Shown: one piece after another, positions 47,356 to 56,163 of the stretch | Numbering within the stretch: the first letter of the stretch is position 1 | Layout of the letters: each line of letters begins with the position of its first letter | Assembly: GCA_964599885.1 (NCBI GenBank) | Contig: CAZRHH010000007.1 | Location: 23,083 to 87,082 of the forward strand | DNA: 64,000 bases | Source: CAZRHH01 sp964599885 | Lineage (GTDB): Bacteria; Chloroflexota; Dehalococcoidia; DSTF01; JACRBR01 | Direction of reading: 5' to 3' | Translations under genes and position numbers: made by a program | Notes under the pieces: generated by a model | What the model was told of the DNA's origin: nothing | The model's input: only the letters and a program-made list of their open reading frames with translations | Database searches by the model: none

Positions 47356-47583
47356 CTACGCCTTCTTGGCCGTGTTCGGGACTGCGTCGTCCTCGAACAC
47401 TTCGATCGCGCGCTCGGGGCAGTTCTCGACGGCGAGGCGTGCCTTTTCGTGCAGATCTGGCGGGACAGTACCATCGCCGCGCGGCGTGGCGTAGCCCTCG
47501 TCGTCGACCTTGAACAGTCCGGGCGCCAGCAGGTAGCACCGGTTGTGGCCCTGGCACTTCGCGCTGTCTACGGTGACTTTCAT
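47356..47583 (-). CDS. Small 3Fe-4S type ferredoxin, P450 partner
   Basis: 75 residues from MKVTVDSAKCQGHNRCYLL. The Cys pattern CxxxxxC (residues 10 and 16) plus a third Cys in ENCPERAI gives a single cluster with three ligands and His in place of the second Cys, the hallmark of 3Fe-4S ferredoxins that reduce bacterial P450s. Its ATG overlaps the P450 stop by 4 nt (47580-47583), making the two a translationally coupled redox pair. A dedicated ferredoxin reductase is not seen. Confidence 0.9.
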   Translation of the reverse strand: MKVTVDSAKCQGHNRCYLLAPGLFKVDDEGYATPRGDGTVPPDLHEKARLAVENCPERAIEVFEDDAVPNTAKKA

Positions 47584-48818
47584 GACCACACGATACCCAT
47601 CGCGCGCGGGCCGCGCACCTGGCCGCCGGCCCACGTGACGGCTTCCGGATTCTCGAGCCGGAAGTCCGGAATGCGCTTGAGCAGTTCTTCGATCGCGACC
47701 TTCATCTCCATGCGCGCGAGGTTCGAACCGGCGCAGCGGTGGATGCCGACGCCGAACGCGATGTGCGGGTTCTTCGCGCGGTCGAGGATGACCTCGTCCG
47801 GGTTCTCGAAGACGCGCGGGTCGCGGTTCGCCGCCGGGAAGTTCATCAGTACCTTGTCGCCTTCGGACATCGGACAGCCGTTGTACACGGTGTCCTCTGC
47901 AACGTAGCGGGCCATCGTTACCGGCGAGTAGGCGCGCAGCAGTTCTTCGATGGCGCTCGTGATCAGCTCGGGCTCTGCGATGAGGCGCTTGCGGTCCTCG
48001 GGGTGCTGTGCCAGGTGCCACACCGCCGAACCGATCGAACTCCACGTCGTGTCGATGCCGGCGACCATGAGCAGGAAGCAGGTGCCGAGCACGTGCGCTT
48101 CCGGCACGGGCTCGCCATCGACCTTCGCCTGCAGCAGGTACGTGAGGAGGTCGTCTTCGCGCGGGTTCTCCTTGCGTTCCTGGATGCGGTCGTTCATGTA
48201 GGTGAAGATGCTGATCGCAGATGACTGGCGCAGTTCCGGATCGGTGAGACCGAGTTCGAGGAACCCGCGCACCCATTCCGTGAACTGTCCCGCCATGTCC
48301 TTCGGGATGCCGAGCATGTCGGCGATGACGCGCGGCGGGATCTGCTGCGCGTAATCGGCTGCGCCATCAGCGCGGCCGTTGGCGATGAAGCTGTCGATAA
48401 GTTCGTTGCAGAGTTTGCGCGTCTCCGGCTCCCACTTCGCCGTCGCCGTGGCGGTGAACGGCGGCAGGATCAGCTTGCGCGCCCACGTGTGTACCGGCGG
48501 ATCCGACGTGATCGGCGGCGCGCCACCGTTGTAGTTCGACGCGTCTTCGACTTCCGGAGCGACTTCGTTGCCCAGTTCGTCCTGTACGGGTGCGAAGTCA
48601 GTGACGAGCACGTTGCGCGATGAGAAGTGCTGGATGTCGCGCGCGATGTTGAACAAGTCTTCGTAGCGCGTCGGCATGAACGAACCGCCCCACCGTTCGC
48701 TTTGCGCTACGGGAGTGTTCGATTCGCGGATCTCGTCCCACATCGGGAACGGGTTGATCTTGTAGGACGGATCGAAGATGTCGTAATCAGTCGTCCAGTC
48801 TTTGACTTGCTCGGCCAC
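47580..48818 (-). CDS. Cytochrome P450
   Basis: 412 residues, soluble class I bacterial P450. The oxygen-activation I-helix is LMVAGIDTTWSS (about 249-260), the ExxR motif is in AIEELLRAYSPV (about 288-299), and the haem loop is FGVGIHRCAGSNLARMEM with Cys362 as axial ligand. SDPPVHTWARKLILPPF near 105 is the typical B'/C-helix region. Some relatives hydroxylate steroids, terpenes or fatty acids; the substrate is not predictable. A minus-strand promoter (TTGCAT-15-TATAAT) lies at 48884-48910. Confidence 0.94.
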   Translation of the reverse strand: MAEQVKDWTTDYDIFDPSYKINPFPMWDEIRESNTPVAQSERWGGSFMPTRYEDLFNIARDIQHFSSRNVLVTDFAPVQDELGNEVAPEVEDASNYNGGAPPITSDPPVHTWARKLILPPFTATATAKWEPETRKLCNELIDSFIANGRADGAADYAQQIPPRVIADMLGIPKDMAGQFTEWVRGFLELGLTDPELRQSSAISIFTYMNDRIQERKENPREDDLLTYLLQAKVDGEPVPEAHVLGTCFLLMVAGIDTTWSSIGSAVWHLAQHPEDRKRLIAEPELITSAIEELLRAYSPVTMARYVAEDTVYNGCPMSEGDKVLMNFPAANRDPRVFENPDEVILDRAKNPHIAFGVGIHRCAGSNLARMEMKVAIEELLKRIPDFRLENPEAVTWAGGQVRGPRAMGIVWS

Positions 48819-48883
48819 AGGACACTTCCTTCCCCAGATACGCGAACGGACGCGGCGGGTCGCGTTAACTTAGTGAACGCTAG

Positions 48884-48910
48884 ATTATAACGTCCCGAGG
48901 CTGTATGCAA
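48884..48910 (-). promoter_or_regulatory. Candidate promoter of the P450-ferredoxin operon
   Basis: Read on the minus strand, TTGCAT (48910-48905) and a perfect TATAAT (48889-48884) are separated by 15 nt, a short but tolerable spacing. It is 66 bp from the P450 start. The rest of 48919-49154 contains only a GC-rich imperfect palindrome (about 48960-48990). Confidence 0.45.
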
Positions 48911-49154
48911 GGGCTTCTTCCCGCAGAAATCGCAGAATTGTGCTTCAAGCTTGTCGTAACGGGCCGGCGTGCGGCGGTGAAGCGCCGGCGCGTCCAGCGG
49001 GCCGGCCAGCCAGTCGCGCGAACCGGATTAGCTAACATCTCCGCGCCCGCCTTGCCCCGACGAGCTTCATATCGCGATGCGCGATGCTCCGCTATCATCG
49101 CCAGACGCACACTTGAGCGGCGTTGTCCCCGGGATCCACAGCGAGGAGTCGCCC

Positions 49155-50180
49155 ATGAAACTCGGACTTACCGTCGGCTATTGGGGCGCCGGGCCGCCCG
49201 CGAACGTCGAACAGAGCATTGCCATCGCCGAAGAATGCGGCTACGACTCGCTGTGGACCGCCGAGGCGTACGGCTCCGACGCGCTGACACCGCTCGCCTG
49301 GTGGGGCGCGCAGACAACGAAGATCAAGCTTGGCACCGCGATCATGCAGCTTTCGGCGCGCACGCCCGCGGCGACGGCGATGGCGGCGATGACGCTTGAC
49401 CACCTATCGAACGGGCGGTTTCAGTTGGGCATCGGCGCATCGGGCCCGCAGGTCGTCGAGGGGTGGTACGGGCAACCGTACCCGCGGCCGCTCGAACGCA
49501 CGCGCGAATACATCGACGTCATTCGCGCGATCATCAAACGCGACGCGCCGGTTGAGTATCACGGCAAGCAGATCGAGCTGCCGCATCCTGGCGGCGCCGG
49601 ACTTGGCAAGCCGCTGAAGTCGACGATCCACCCGTACCGCACCGACATCCCGATCTTCCTCGCGGCGGAAGGTCCCAAGAACGTCGCGCTCGCCGGCGAG
49701 ATCGCTGACGGCTGGCTGCCGCTCTTCTTCTCGCCGAAGAGCGACAAGTTTTATCGCGACGCGCTGAGCGAAGGCTTCTCGCGCAAAGGCGCGCTGCATA
49801 ACGCGCCGGACTTCGAGGTCGCGGCGAACGTGCCGGTGATCATCACCGACGACGTCGAAGCGGGCGCGGGCATGATCAAGCCGATGCTGGCGCTGTACGT
49901 CGGTGGCATGGGCGCGAAGGGTGCGAACTTCCACTACGACGTGCTCGCGCGCCTCGGCTACGAAGACGAGTGTGCGAAGGTGCAGGAGTTGTATCTCGAA
50001 GGCAAGAAGGGCGAAGCGATCGCCGCCATCCCGACGAAGATGGCCGAAGACACCGCGCTGATCGGGCCGATCGGAAAGATCAAAGACGAACTCGCGATGT
50101 GGAAGAAGACGGCGCTTACGACGATGCTCATCGCCGGCCCGCCACCGGTCCTGCGCACGATGGCCGATCTGGTGCTGTAG
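49155..50180 (+). CDS. LLM-class F420-dependent oxidoreductase
   Basis: 341 residues from MKLGLTVGYWGAGPP, with CGAGGAG upstream. Luciferase-like TIM barrel: LWTAEAYGSDALTPLAWW (about 33-50), KIKLGTAIMQLSARTPAATAMAAMTLDHLSNGRFQLGIGASG (about 57-98) and the long IFLAAEGPKNVALAGEIADGWLPLFF (about 171-196). These are the signatures of the F420-using branch rather than FMN luciferases. Likely substrates include lipid-linked or xenobiotic carbonyls. cofG and cofH, which make the F420 core, lie 3 kb downstream on the same strand. The CoA-transferase gene starts 2 bp after its stop. Confidence 0.9.
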   Translation: MKLGLTVGYWGAGPPANVEQSIAIAEECGYDSLWTAEAYGSDALTPLAWWGAQTTKIKLGTAIMQLSARTPAATAMAAMTLDHLSNGRFQLGIGASGPQVVEGWYGQPYPRPLERTREYIDVIRAIIKRDAPVEYHGKQIELPHPGGAGLGKPLKSTIHPYRTDIPIFLAAEGPKNVALAGEIADGWLPLFFSPKSDKFYRDALSEGFSRKGALHNAPDFEVAANVPVIITDDVEAGAGMIKPMLALYVGGMGAKGANFHYDVLARLGYEDECAKVQELYLEGKKGEAIAAIPTKMAEDTALIGPIGKIKDELAMWKKTALTTMLIAGPPPVLRTMADLVL

Positions 50181-50181
50181 C

Positions 50182-51345
50182 GTGGCGCCTGCAGGGCCGC
50201 TCTCCGGCATCACCGTGATCGACCTGACGCGCGTACTCGCCGGGCCGTACTGCACGATGGTGCTCGCCGACCTCGGCGCGCGCGTCATCAAGGTCGAAGT
50301 GCCGGGCCGCGGCGACGACGCGCGGCACATCGGACCGTTTGTCGATGGCAAGTCGGCCTACTTCATGTCGCTGAACCGCGGTAAAGAGAGCATCGCGCTC
50401 GATTTGAAAGCGCCGGACGATCGCGCGATCTTCGAGCGCCTGCTCGCCGGTGCCGACGTGCTCGTCGAAAACTTCCGCGCCGGGACGATGGACAAACTCC
50501 GCTACGGCTGGGATGCGCTCCATGCCGCCTACCCGCGACTGATCTACGCCGCGACATCAGGCTTCGGGCAGACGGGGCCGTACCGGCACCGCCCGGCCTA
50601 CGACATGGTCGTGCAGGCGATGGGCGGCATCATGAGCCTCACCGGACATCCCGGCAACCCGCCGACGCGTGTCGGTACATCGGTCGGCGACATCACGGCG
50701 GGGCTGTTTACGACGGCCGGCGTCAACGCCGCGCTGTATCACCGCGAACGCACCGGCGAAGGCATGATGATCGACGTGTCGATGCTCGACTGCCAGGTGG
50801 CGATCCTCGAGAACGCGATCGCGCGTTACTTCGCGACCGGCGAGGTGCCGGGGCCGACCGGGTCGCGGCATCCTTCGATCACACCGTTCGAGGCGTACGC
50901 GACGGCGGATGGACACATCGTCATCGCTGCTGGCAACGATGCGCTGTTCGCGCGGCTGTGCGCGCTGCTGGCGCGCGACGACCTCGTTGCCGACGCGCGT
51001 TTCGCGTCGAACGAGGCACGCACTCAGAACAACGCCGCACTCAAGACGGAGATCGAGGCGACGATGCGCGCGCAACCGTCGCGCGCGTGGCTTGACGCGC
51101 TCGAAGCCGCCGGCATTCCGTGCGGCGCGATCCAGAACGTCGAACAGGTGCTGGCCGACGAGCAGGTGTTGTCGCGCAACATGGTGGTGACGGCCGACGA
51201 TCCCGATGCCGGACCGCTGCGCATGGCCGGCAACCCGATCAAGCTCTCCGCCTTCGCCGATCCATCGACGCGCACCCCGGCGCCATCGCTCGACGGCGAT
51301 CGCGCGCGGATACTGGCGGAGTTTGGGGACGACGCCGCGCGTTAA
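50182..51345 (+). CDS. CaiB/BaiF-type (family III) CoA-transferase
   Basis: 387 residues from a GTG at 50182, essentially contiguous with the oxidoreductase. The N-terminal LSGITVIDLTRVLAGPYCTMVLADLGARVIKVE (about 6-38) and DVLVENFRAGTMDKLRYGW motifs are diagnostic. The catalytic Asp lies in RPAYDMVVQAMGG (about 136-148). GEGMMIDVSMLDCQVA and CGAIQNVEQVLAD complete the fold. Family III enzymes move CoA between carboxylic acids such as carnitine, bile acids or 2-methylacyl groups, fitting a lipid-degradation context with the neighbouring P450 and F420 enzyme. Confidence 0.92.
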   Translation: MAPAGPLSGITVIDLTRVLAGPYCTMVLADLGARVIKVEVPGRGDDARHIGPFVDGKSAYFMSLNRGKESIALDLKAPDDRAIFERLLAGADVLVENFRAGTMDKLRYGWDALHAAYPRLIYAATSGFGQTGPYRHRPAYDMVVQAMGGIMSLTGHPGNPPTRVGTSVGDITAGLFTTAGVNAALYHRERTGEGMMIDVSMLDCQVAILENAIARYFATGEVPGPTGSRHPSITPFEAYATADGHIVIAAGNDALFARLCALLARDDLVADARFASNEARTQNNAALKTEIEATMRAQPSRAWLDALEAAGIPCGAIQNVEQVLADEQVLSRNMVVTADDPDAGPLRMAGNPIKLSAFADPSTRTPAPSLDGDRARILAEFGDDAAR

Positions 51346-51596
51346 TCCGTCGCCCGAGCGCCGCGGCGCAGCACGAGATGCCACAACGGAAACGCGGCCC
51401 CGAATAGCAGCGCCCAGCTGACGTTGACGATCACCGCGCCCGTGTTGCCGCGCATCGCCCATCCGACGGTGATCAGCGTCGCGCCGAGTGTTTCGGCGGC
51501 GTAGCCCCACCAGATCCGCTCGCGCCAGACGCGCCGCAGCACGAAGAGCGGCGGCACCGCGAGCGCGTATCCGGCGATCAGCAGGAATGTGGACAT
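51342..51596 (-). CDS. Hypothetical three-helix membrane protein
   Basis: 84 residues: MSTFLLIAGYALAVPPLFVL (TM1), a basic loop RRVWRERIWW, YAAETLGATLITVGWAM (TM2), and IVNVSWALLFGAAFPLWHLVL (TM3), with an RRGARATD tail. It overlaps the CoA-transferase stop by 4 nt in the convergent direction. No family is recognised and no functional residue stands out. Confidence 0.7.
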   Translation of the reverse strand: MSTFLLIAGYALAVPPLFVLRRVWRERIWWGYAAETLGATLITVGWAMRGNTGAVIVNVSWALLFGAAFPLWHLVLRRGARATD

Positions 51597-51798
51597 GGCT
51601 TCCCTCCGGGTACGCGCGTTCGAAGCGTGTTGTGTGTGCTGCTACTTCGTCACTCTCAAGAATGAATCTGTCAATACCACGTTTCGGCTGTCAGCGTTTT
51701 GTAATGTCCGGGCGCGTCGCCGTCGCACTGGTAGTACGGCTCATCGACGATATTCCTCGTGTCGTGAATGACCTTGCGATGGGGGAAGGGAGAACAAC

Positions 51799-52554
51799 AT
51801 GTCGCTCGAACCACTGGTACTCGCCGTCGATGACGAACCGGGGATCCGAAAGCTGATCAAGCTCGAACTGTCGTCGCAGGGCTTCCGCGTGCTGACAGCC
51901 GAGAATGGGACCGAGGCGATCCGCCTTGAAGAGGAGCACCGTCCCGACCTCGTGCTGCTCGACGTCGTGATGCCCGATATGACGGGGCTTGAGGTGATGG
52001 AGCAGCTTCGCGATCGCACCAATGTGCCGATCATCATGCTCACCGGGAAGAGCAGCGACGGCGACAAGGTGATGGGCCTCGAGTCCGGCGCCGACGACTA
52101 CCTCGCCAAGCCGTTCGCGCCCGACGAACTGAGCGCGCGCGTGCGCGCAGTGCTGCGCCGCGCCGTCGGTACGTCCGGTACGGAAGCGGTGGTCGTGGCC
52201 GGCGATCTGGAGATCGATCTGCACCGCCGCGTCGTGCGCCGCTCCGGTGAGGAAGTGACGTTGACGCGCACGGAGTGGATGCTGTTGCAGCAGCTGGCCG
52301 CGAACCCCGGCCGCATCATGCTCAACGCCGAGTTGCTGACGAAGGTGTGGGGGCCGCAGTATCGTGGCGACCTCCAGTACCTCCGGGTCTGGATGTCGCG
52401 CCTGCGCAAGAAGCTTGAGAATGACCCGTCGAAGCCGGCGCTGCTCAAGACGTTCACCGGCATCGGCTATATGCTCGATAACGGTTCGGGTGCGCCGCCA
52501 GCGGCCGACGACATCGTTGCCGGTGAAGCGGAACCGGCGCTCGCTTCGACGTAA
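51799..52554 (+). CDS. OmpR-family response regulator (orphan)
   Basis: 251 residues. Receiver domain (about 6-120) with acidic pair Asp11-Asp12, phosphoacceptor Asp55 in LVLLDVVMPD, Thr82 region MLTGKS and Lys104 in YLAKPF. The C-terminal winged helix (about 130-230) has EVTLTRTEWMLLQQLAANPGRIM and the recognition helix LQYLRVWMSRLRKKLENDP with GIGYML wing, closest to KdpE/PhoB-like DNA-binding regulators. No histidine kinase gene is adjacent. GGGAAGGGAG lies before the ATG. Confidence 0.93.
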   Translation: MSLEPLVLAVDDEPGIRKLIKLELSSQGFRVLTAENGTEAIRLEEEHRPDLVLLDVVMPDMTGLEVMEQLRDRTNVPIIMLTGKSSDGDKVMGLESGADDYLAKPFAPDELSARVRAVLRRAVGTSGTEAVVVAGDLEIDLHRRVVRRSGEEVTLTRTEWMLLQQLAANPGRIMLNAELLTKVWGPQYRGDLQYLRVWMSRLRKKLENDPSKPALLKTFTGIGYMLDNGSGAPPAADDIVAGEAEPALAST

Positions 52555-52564
52555 TTCGACATCA

Positions 52565-52846
52565 TCACCGCCACAGGCTCAGCGGGCGCGCTTCGATAGC
52601 GCGTCCGCTTGGCGTCTCAGCCGAGAACAGCGTGAACTGCCAGCCGAGCATCGGAGCCGGCTCGGGGACCGTCGCTTCATCACCGCTGTCTGCCAGCGAT
52701 GCCAGTCCTGCTGCCAGCACGAACGGCTCGGGCAGCCGTATGCGGCGTGAGTTCCAGACGATGAGATCGAGTGCGTGCGCCTTGTCGAGAAATAGCATGG
52801 CGCAAGGATTGGCCGTCCATGCCCGTTCTTGGATGAGGGTTTGCAC
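52565..52846 (-). CDS. Hypothetical protein of 93 residues
   Basis: MQTLIQERAWTANPCAMLFLDK, then LDLIVWNSRRIRLPEPFVLAAGLASLADSGDE and MLGWQFTLFSAETPSGRAIEARP form a continuous soluble sequence with mixed strands, no membrane helix and no recognisable motif. It is convergent with the response regulator, 10 bp from its stop. Codon use is like the neighbours. Possibly a small regulatory or unknown domain. Confidence 0.55.
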   Translation of the reverse strand: MQTLIQERAWTANPCAMLFLDKAHALDLIVWNSRRIRLPEPFVLAAGLASLADSGDEATVPEPAPMLGWQFTLFSAETPSGRAIEARPLSLWR

Positions 52847-52965
52847 CTAAGACTGGGCGCGATGCCACCGACCGCCGCGCCGCGTTCGCCTATGCCATCG
52901 TGAGCGCGCTGGATGCGGTCAGGCTCCTCCGCCGGTCCATCGGGCTCCCGATACCCAAAATGCGC

Positions 52966-52995
52966 TTGACGGGCGGCCCGCACAGTACGTATGAT
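52966..52995 (+). promoter_or_regulatory. Promoter of the cofG-cofH operon
   Basis: TTGACG at 52966-52971 and TATGAT at 52990-52995 with an 18-nt spacer. Expected start at about 53002, leaving a 120-nt leader. Confidence 0.6.
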
Positions 52996-53001
52996 CGTGC
53001 G

Positions 53002-53102
53002 GTCTACAGTTTGAACCTGGCGGGTGATGCCTGCTGGCGGTGAATGCCAGTCGCCGGGCCGTCGAAAGCGCGTGATCGCGCGTTTCGCGGTGCGGCTTTT
53101 TT
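53002..53102 (+). promoter_or_regulatory. Attenuator-like leader upstream of cofG-cofH (candidate riboswitch)
   Basis: A structured upstream domain is closed by CCTGGCG (53016-53022) with CGCCGGG (53052-53058) and contains the hairpin CTGGC-ggtgaat-GCCAG (53034-53050). It is followed by a strong intrinsic terminator: GCCG plus CGAAAGCGCG (53058-53072), loop TGAT, CGCGC-g-TTTCG ... CGGC (53077-53096), then TTTTTT (53097-53102). The closing stem and the terminator share G53058, as expected for a switch. The start codon is 22 nt later. Not matched to a riboswitch class I know. Confidence 0.5.
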
Positions 53103-53123
53103 GTCGCCATGCCAGGGTGAACG

Positions 53124-54326
53124 ATGCAAGTTCTCGCTCCCAGCTTGGAAGGCATCCTCGACCGCGCGGCGCGTGGCGAGCGGCTCTCGCCCGATGACGG
53201 CCATCGGCTGATCCACGCCGACGGCGCCGAATTGGCCGCGATGATGGCCGCCGCATCGCGCCTTCGCGATGACGCGCACGGCCGCACGATCACGTACTCG
53301 CGCAAAGTCTTCATCCCGCTGACCAACCTGTGCCGCCAGAAGTGCGGCTACTGCACGTTCGCCCGCGGCCCCAACGATCCCATCGCCCACACGATGTCCC
53401 CGGACGAAGTGCTGAGCGTCGCCCGTGCCGGCGTCCGGCAGGGCTGCAAGGAAGCGCTCTTTTCGCTCGGCGAGCGTCCGGAAGAGATCTACGACGGCGT
53501 GCGCGCCGATCTCGCCCGCTTTGGACACAGGACGATGTCGTCATATCTGCGCGCGATGTGTGAACTCGTGCTGCGCGAGACAGGGCTGATGCCGCACAGC
53601 AATCAGGGCATCATGGAGCGCGACGAGATCATCGCGCTACGCGACGTCAACGCCTCGATGGGCATGATGCTGGAGACGACGTCATTGCGGCTGCACGAGA
53701 AGGGCATGGCGCACTACAACTGCCCCGGCAAGATCCCGGAGGAACGCCTGCAAACGATGCGCCACGCCGGCGAACTGAAGGTCGCCTGGACGACGGGCAT
53801 CCTCATCGGCATCGGCGAGACGCGCGAAGAACGCGTCGATTCGCTGTTCGCGATTCGCGACCTGCACGAGCAGTACGGCCACATCCAGGAAGTGATCGTC
53901 CAAAACTTCCGCGTCAAGGAAGACATCCGCATGCGTCAGGCGGACGAACCGAGCGTGTTCGAGATGCTGCGCACCATCGCCGCCGCGCGCCTGATCCTCG
54001 GCGGCCAGATGAACATCCAGGCGCCGCCGAATCTCACCCCCGACGCGCACGGCACGTACTTGCTCGCCGGCATCAACGACTGGGGCGGTATCTCACCCGT
54101 CACCAAAGACTTCATCAACCCCGAGCGTCCGTGGCCGGTACTGGCCGAACTGAAAGAAACGTGCGCGGACGCCGGCTTCAAACTGCGCGAGCGCTTCGGG
54201 CTGTATCCGGAATACGTGCGCGGCGACGCCGGCTACGAAGGATTCATGCCAGACGCGCTGCGTCCGGCGATTACGCGGCTGGCCGACAGCGACGGTCTCG
54301 TCAAACGGGAGGAAGAGCGATGGTAG
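53124..54326 (+). CDS. cofG: 7,8-didemethyl-8-hydroxy-5-deazariboflavin synthase subunit CofG
   Basis: Radical-SAM half of Fo synthase, which makes the deazaflavin chromophore of coenzyme F420. 400 residues. The 4Fe-4S motif CRQKCGYC (about 70-77) lies in SRKVFIPLTNLCRQKCGYCTFARGP. Other family motifs are KEALFSLGERPE, MLETTSLRLHEKGMAHYNCPGK, TTGILIGIGETREER and the C-terminal NDWGGISPVTKDFINPERPWP. The intrinsic terminator in its leader suggests attenuation. cofH overlaps its end by 7 nt. Confidence 0.95.
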   Translation: MQVLAPSLEGILDRAARGERLSPDDGHRLIHADGAELAAMMAAASRLRDDAHGRTITYSRKVFIPLTNLCRQKCGYCTFARGPNDPIAHTMSPDEVLSVARAGVRQGCKEALFSLGERPEEIYDGVRADLARFGHRTMSSYLRAMCELVLRETGLMPHSNQGIMERDEIIALRDVNASMGMMLETTSLRLHEKGMAHYNCPGKIPEERLQTMRHAGELKVAWTTGILIGIGETREERVDSLFAIRDLHEQYGHIQEVIVQNFRVKEDIRMRQADEPSVFEMLRTIAAARLILGGQMNIQAPPNLTPDAHGTYLLAGINDWGGISPVTKDFINPERPWPVLAELKETCADAGFKLRERFGLYPEYVRGDAGYEGFMPDALRPAITRLADSDGLVKREEERW

Positions 54327-55660
54327 CGTCGAACGCAGAACAGAAACCAGAGAACAGAGAGCAGAGCGCCGGCGATACCGTTGGCTGGAGTCGCACACTC
54401 CCCGTGAGGCGCAACATCGCCGCGATCCTCGATCGGGCGCTTGGCGGCGACGACATCAGCGTCGACGAGGCGACGACGCTGTTCGGCGCGCAGGGTCCGT
54501 CCCTCACCGCCGTCATCCAGACGGCGGACGAGTTGCGACGCCGCACCGTCGGCCATCGCGTGACGTACGTGATCAATCGCAACATCAACTTCACCAACGT
54601 TTGCATCAAGCACTGCGGCTTCTGCGCGTTCTCGCGCGACCATCGCGAGGAAGAGGGCTACTTCCTGCCGATGGAGGAAGTGATCCGGCGCGCGCAGGAA
54701 GCGTGGGATCTCGGCGCGCGCGAGATCTGCGTCCAGGCCGGCCTGCCGCCGAAGATGGACGGCTACTACTACGTCGAGCTCACCAAAGCGATCAAGCGCG
54801 CCATGCCCGACATGCACATCCACGGCTTCTCACCAGAAGAAGTGCTGTACGGCGCCGTCCGCGCCCGGTGCTCGGTTGAAGACTATTTGCGCGCGCTGAA
54901 GGATGCTGGCGTCGGCAGCCTGCCCGGCACGTCGGCGGAGATTCTCGATCAGGACGTGCGCGATCGCATCTCGCCCGGCCGCATCACGAAGGATCAATGG
55001 ATCGACGTCGTGACGACGGCGCACCGCGTCGGCATTCGCACGACGTCGACGATCATGTACGGCCACGTCGAGACGCCCGCGCACGTCGCCGCGCACATCG
55101 GCCTGTTGCGCGACATCCAGCGTGACACCGGCGGCTTCACGGAGTTCGTGCCGCTGAGCTTCATCGCGTCCGAAGCGCCGATGTACGCGAAGGGCCTCGT
55201 GCCCGGATTGCGCGCCGGCGCGACGGGCGCCGAAGTGATGAAGATGTATGCCGTGTCGCGCATCATGCTCAACAACTGGATCCCGAACCTGCAGGCATCG
55301 TGGGTGAAGGAAGGCCCGAAGGTCGCGCAGATGGCGCTTGACGCCGGCTGCAACGACTTCATGGGCACGCTGATCAACGAGAGCATCTCCACCTCTGCCG
55401 GCGCGATCTACGGCCAGCGCATGGCGCCGCGCGAGATGCGCGCGCTGATCCGCGAGATGGGCCGCATCCCCGCCGAACGCAGCACGATGTACAAGATCGT
55501 CCGCGAGTTCGGCCCCGACGAAGACGATCACTACGACCCGCTCGACCGCGCGCTCGAGGGCGGTGACGAGCGCTTCGGCTCGTACAGCCGCCTGACGCAA
55601 GACGCCGACTTCAAGTTCGTCGAGAAGTACAACATCAGAACGCCCGCCGCGCCGGTGTAG
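54320..55660 (+). CDS. cofH: 5-amino-6-(D-ribitylamino)uracil-L-tyrosine 4-hydroxyphenyl transferase CofH
   Basis: Second radical-SAM enzyme of Fo synthesis; couples tyrosine-derived hydroxyphenyl to the ribityl-uracil. 446 residues from an ATG at 54320 overlapping the cofG stop (ATGGTAG), with GGGAGGAAGAG upstream. The cluster motif CIKHCGFC (about 94-101) is followed by EICVQAGLPPKMDGYYY, HIHGFSPEEVLYG, GSLPGTSAEILDQDVR and STIMYGHVETPAHVAAH. The first 20 residues (AEQKPENREQSAGD) are low complexity and derived from a CAGAGAACAGAGAGC-like tract. Forms the operon with cofG. Confidence 0.95.
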   Translation: MVASNAEQKPENREQSAGDTVGWSRTLPVRRNIAAILDRALGGDDISVDEATTLFGAQGPSLTAVIQTADELRRRTVGHRVTYVINRNINFTNVCIKHCGFCAFSRDHREEEGYFLPMEEVIRRAQEAWDLGAREICVQAGLPPKMDGYYYVELTKAIKRAMPDMHIHGFSPEEVLYGAVRARCSVEDYLRALKDAGVGSLPGTSAEILDQDVRDRISPGRITKDQWIDVVTTAHRVGIRTTSTIMYGHVETPAHVAAHIGLLRDIQRDTGGFTEFVPLSFIASEAPMYAKGLVPGLRAGATGAEVMKMYAVSRIMLNNWIPNLQASWVKEGPKVAQMALDAGCNDFMGTLINESISTSAGAIYGQRMAPREMRALIREMGRIPAERSTMYKIVREFGPDEDDHYDPLDRALEGGDERFGSYSRLTQDADFKFVEKYNIRTPAAPV

Positions 55661-55704
55661 CTGGCGGACGCTGGAGGCTGGACTATGGAAGCTGGATCGC
55701 GATC

Positions 55705-56163
55705 ATGATGCGCAGGTTGCAAGCAAGCGCACTCACGCTCGTATTGGCTGGGTTGGCCGGCATAGCGGTCGCCGGAACGATACTTCCGTGGGAGCGCCGT
55801 GTGTTTGGTTCGACTACCCAGGGCATCGGTACCGAACTTGGCTATGTGGTGTTCGTGTCGATGCTGATCGTCGGTGCATTCCTCATCGCGCGGCTCATCA
55901 AGTACGACGAACCGCACGCAGTTGAGCTGCCGATGCTGGAAGTCGCCAGCGTTGCGCTACTCACGATGCTCGTCTTCTACCAAACGGAGATCGGCCGCCC
56001 AGACCGAACGTTGTCAGATGCGTATCACGTCGTGAACGTCGGCCGCGGATTCTTCGTCACGCTGGTCGCGCTAGTCGCGATTGAGTTCATGGTTGCAGCT
56101 CACCTTCTCGGCGTGTTTGCCTGGCTCTGGACGGATACACGACATGCAGATGCTGACCCCTGA
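55705..56163 (+). CDS. Hypothetical four-helix membrane protein
   Basis: 152 residues with four hydrophobic helices (about 7-26, 46-64, 76-92 and 114-142). Notable loops are LPWERRVFGSTTQGIGTE and FYQTEIGRPDRTLSDAYHVVNVGRGFF. The composition is slightly more AT-rich than the flanks. No family recognised. Its end overlaps the DinB start region by 20 nt, so the pair is probably co-expressed. Confidence 0.65.
   Translation: MMRRLQASALTLVLAGLAGIAVAGTILPWERRVFGSTTQGIGTELGYVVFVSMLIVGAFLIARLIKYDEPHAVELPMLEVASVALLTMLVFYQTEIGRPDRTLSDAYHVVNVGRGFFVTLVALVAIEFMVAAHLLGVFAWLWTDTRHADADP

Noticed and set aside
53002..53102. Cobalamin or TPP riboswitch upstream of cofG
   Set aside because: GGTGAAT is reminiscent of the cobalamin element, but the rest of its conserved core and the TPP CTGAGA box are not present.
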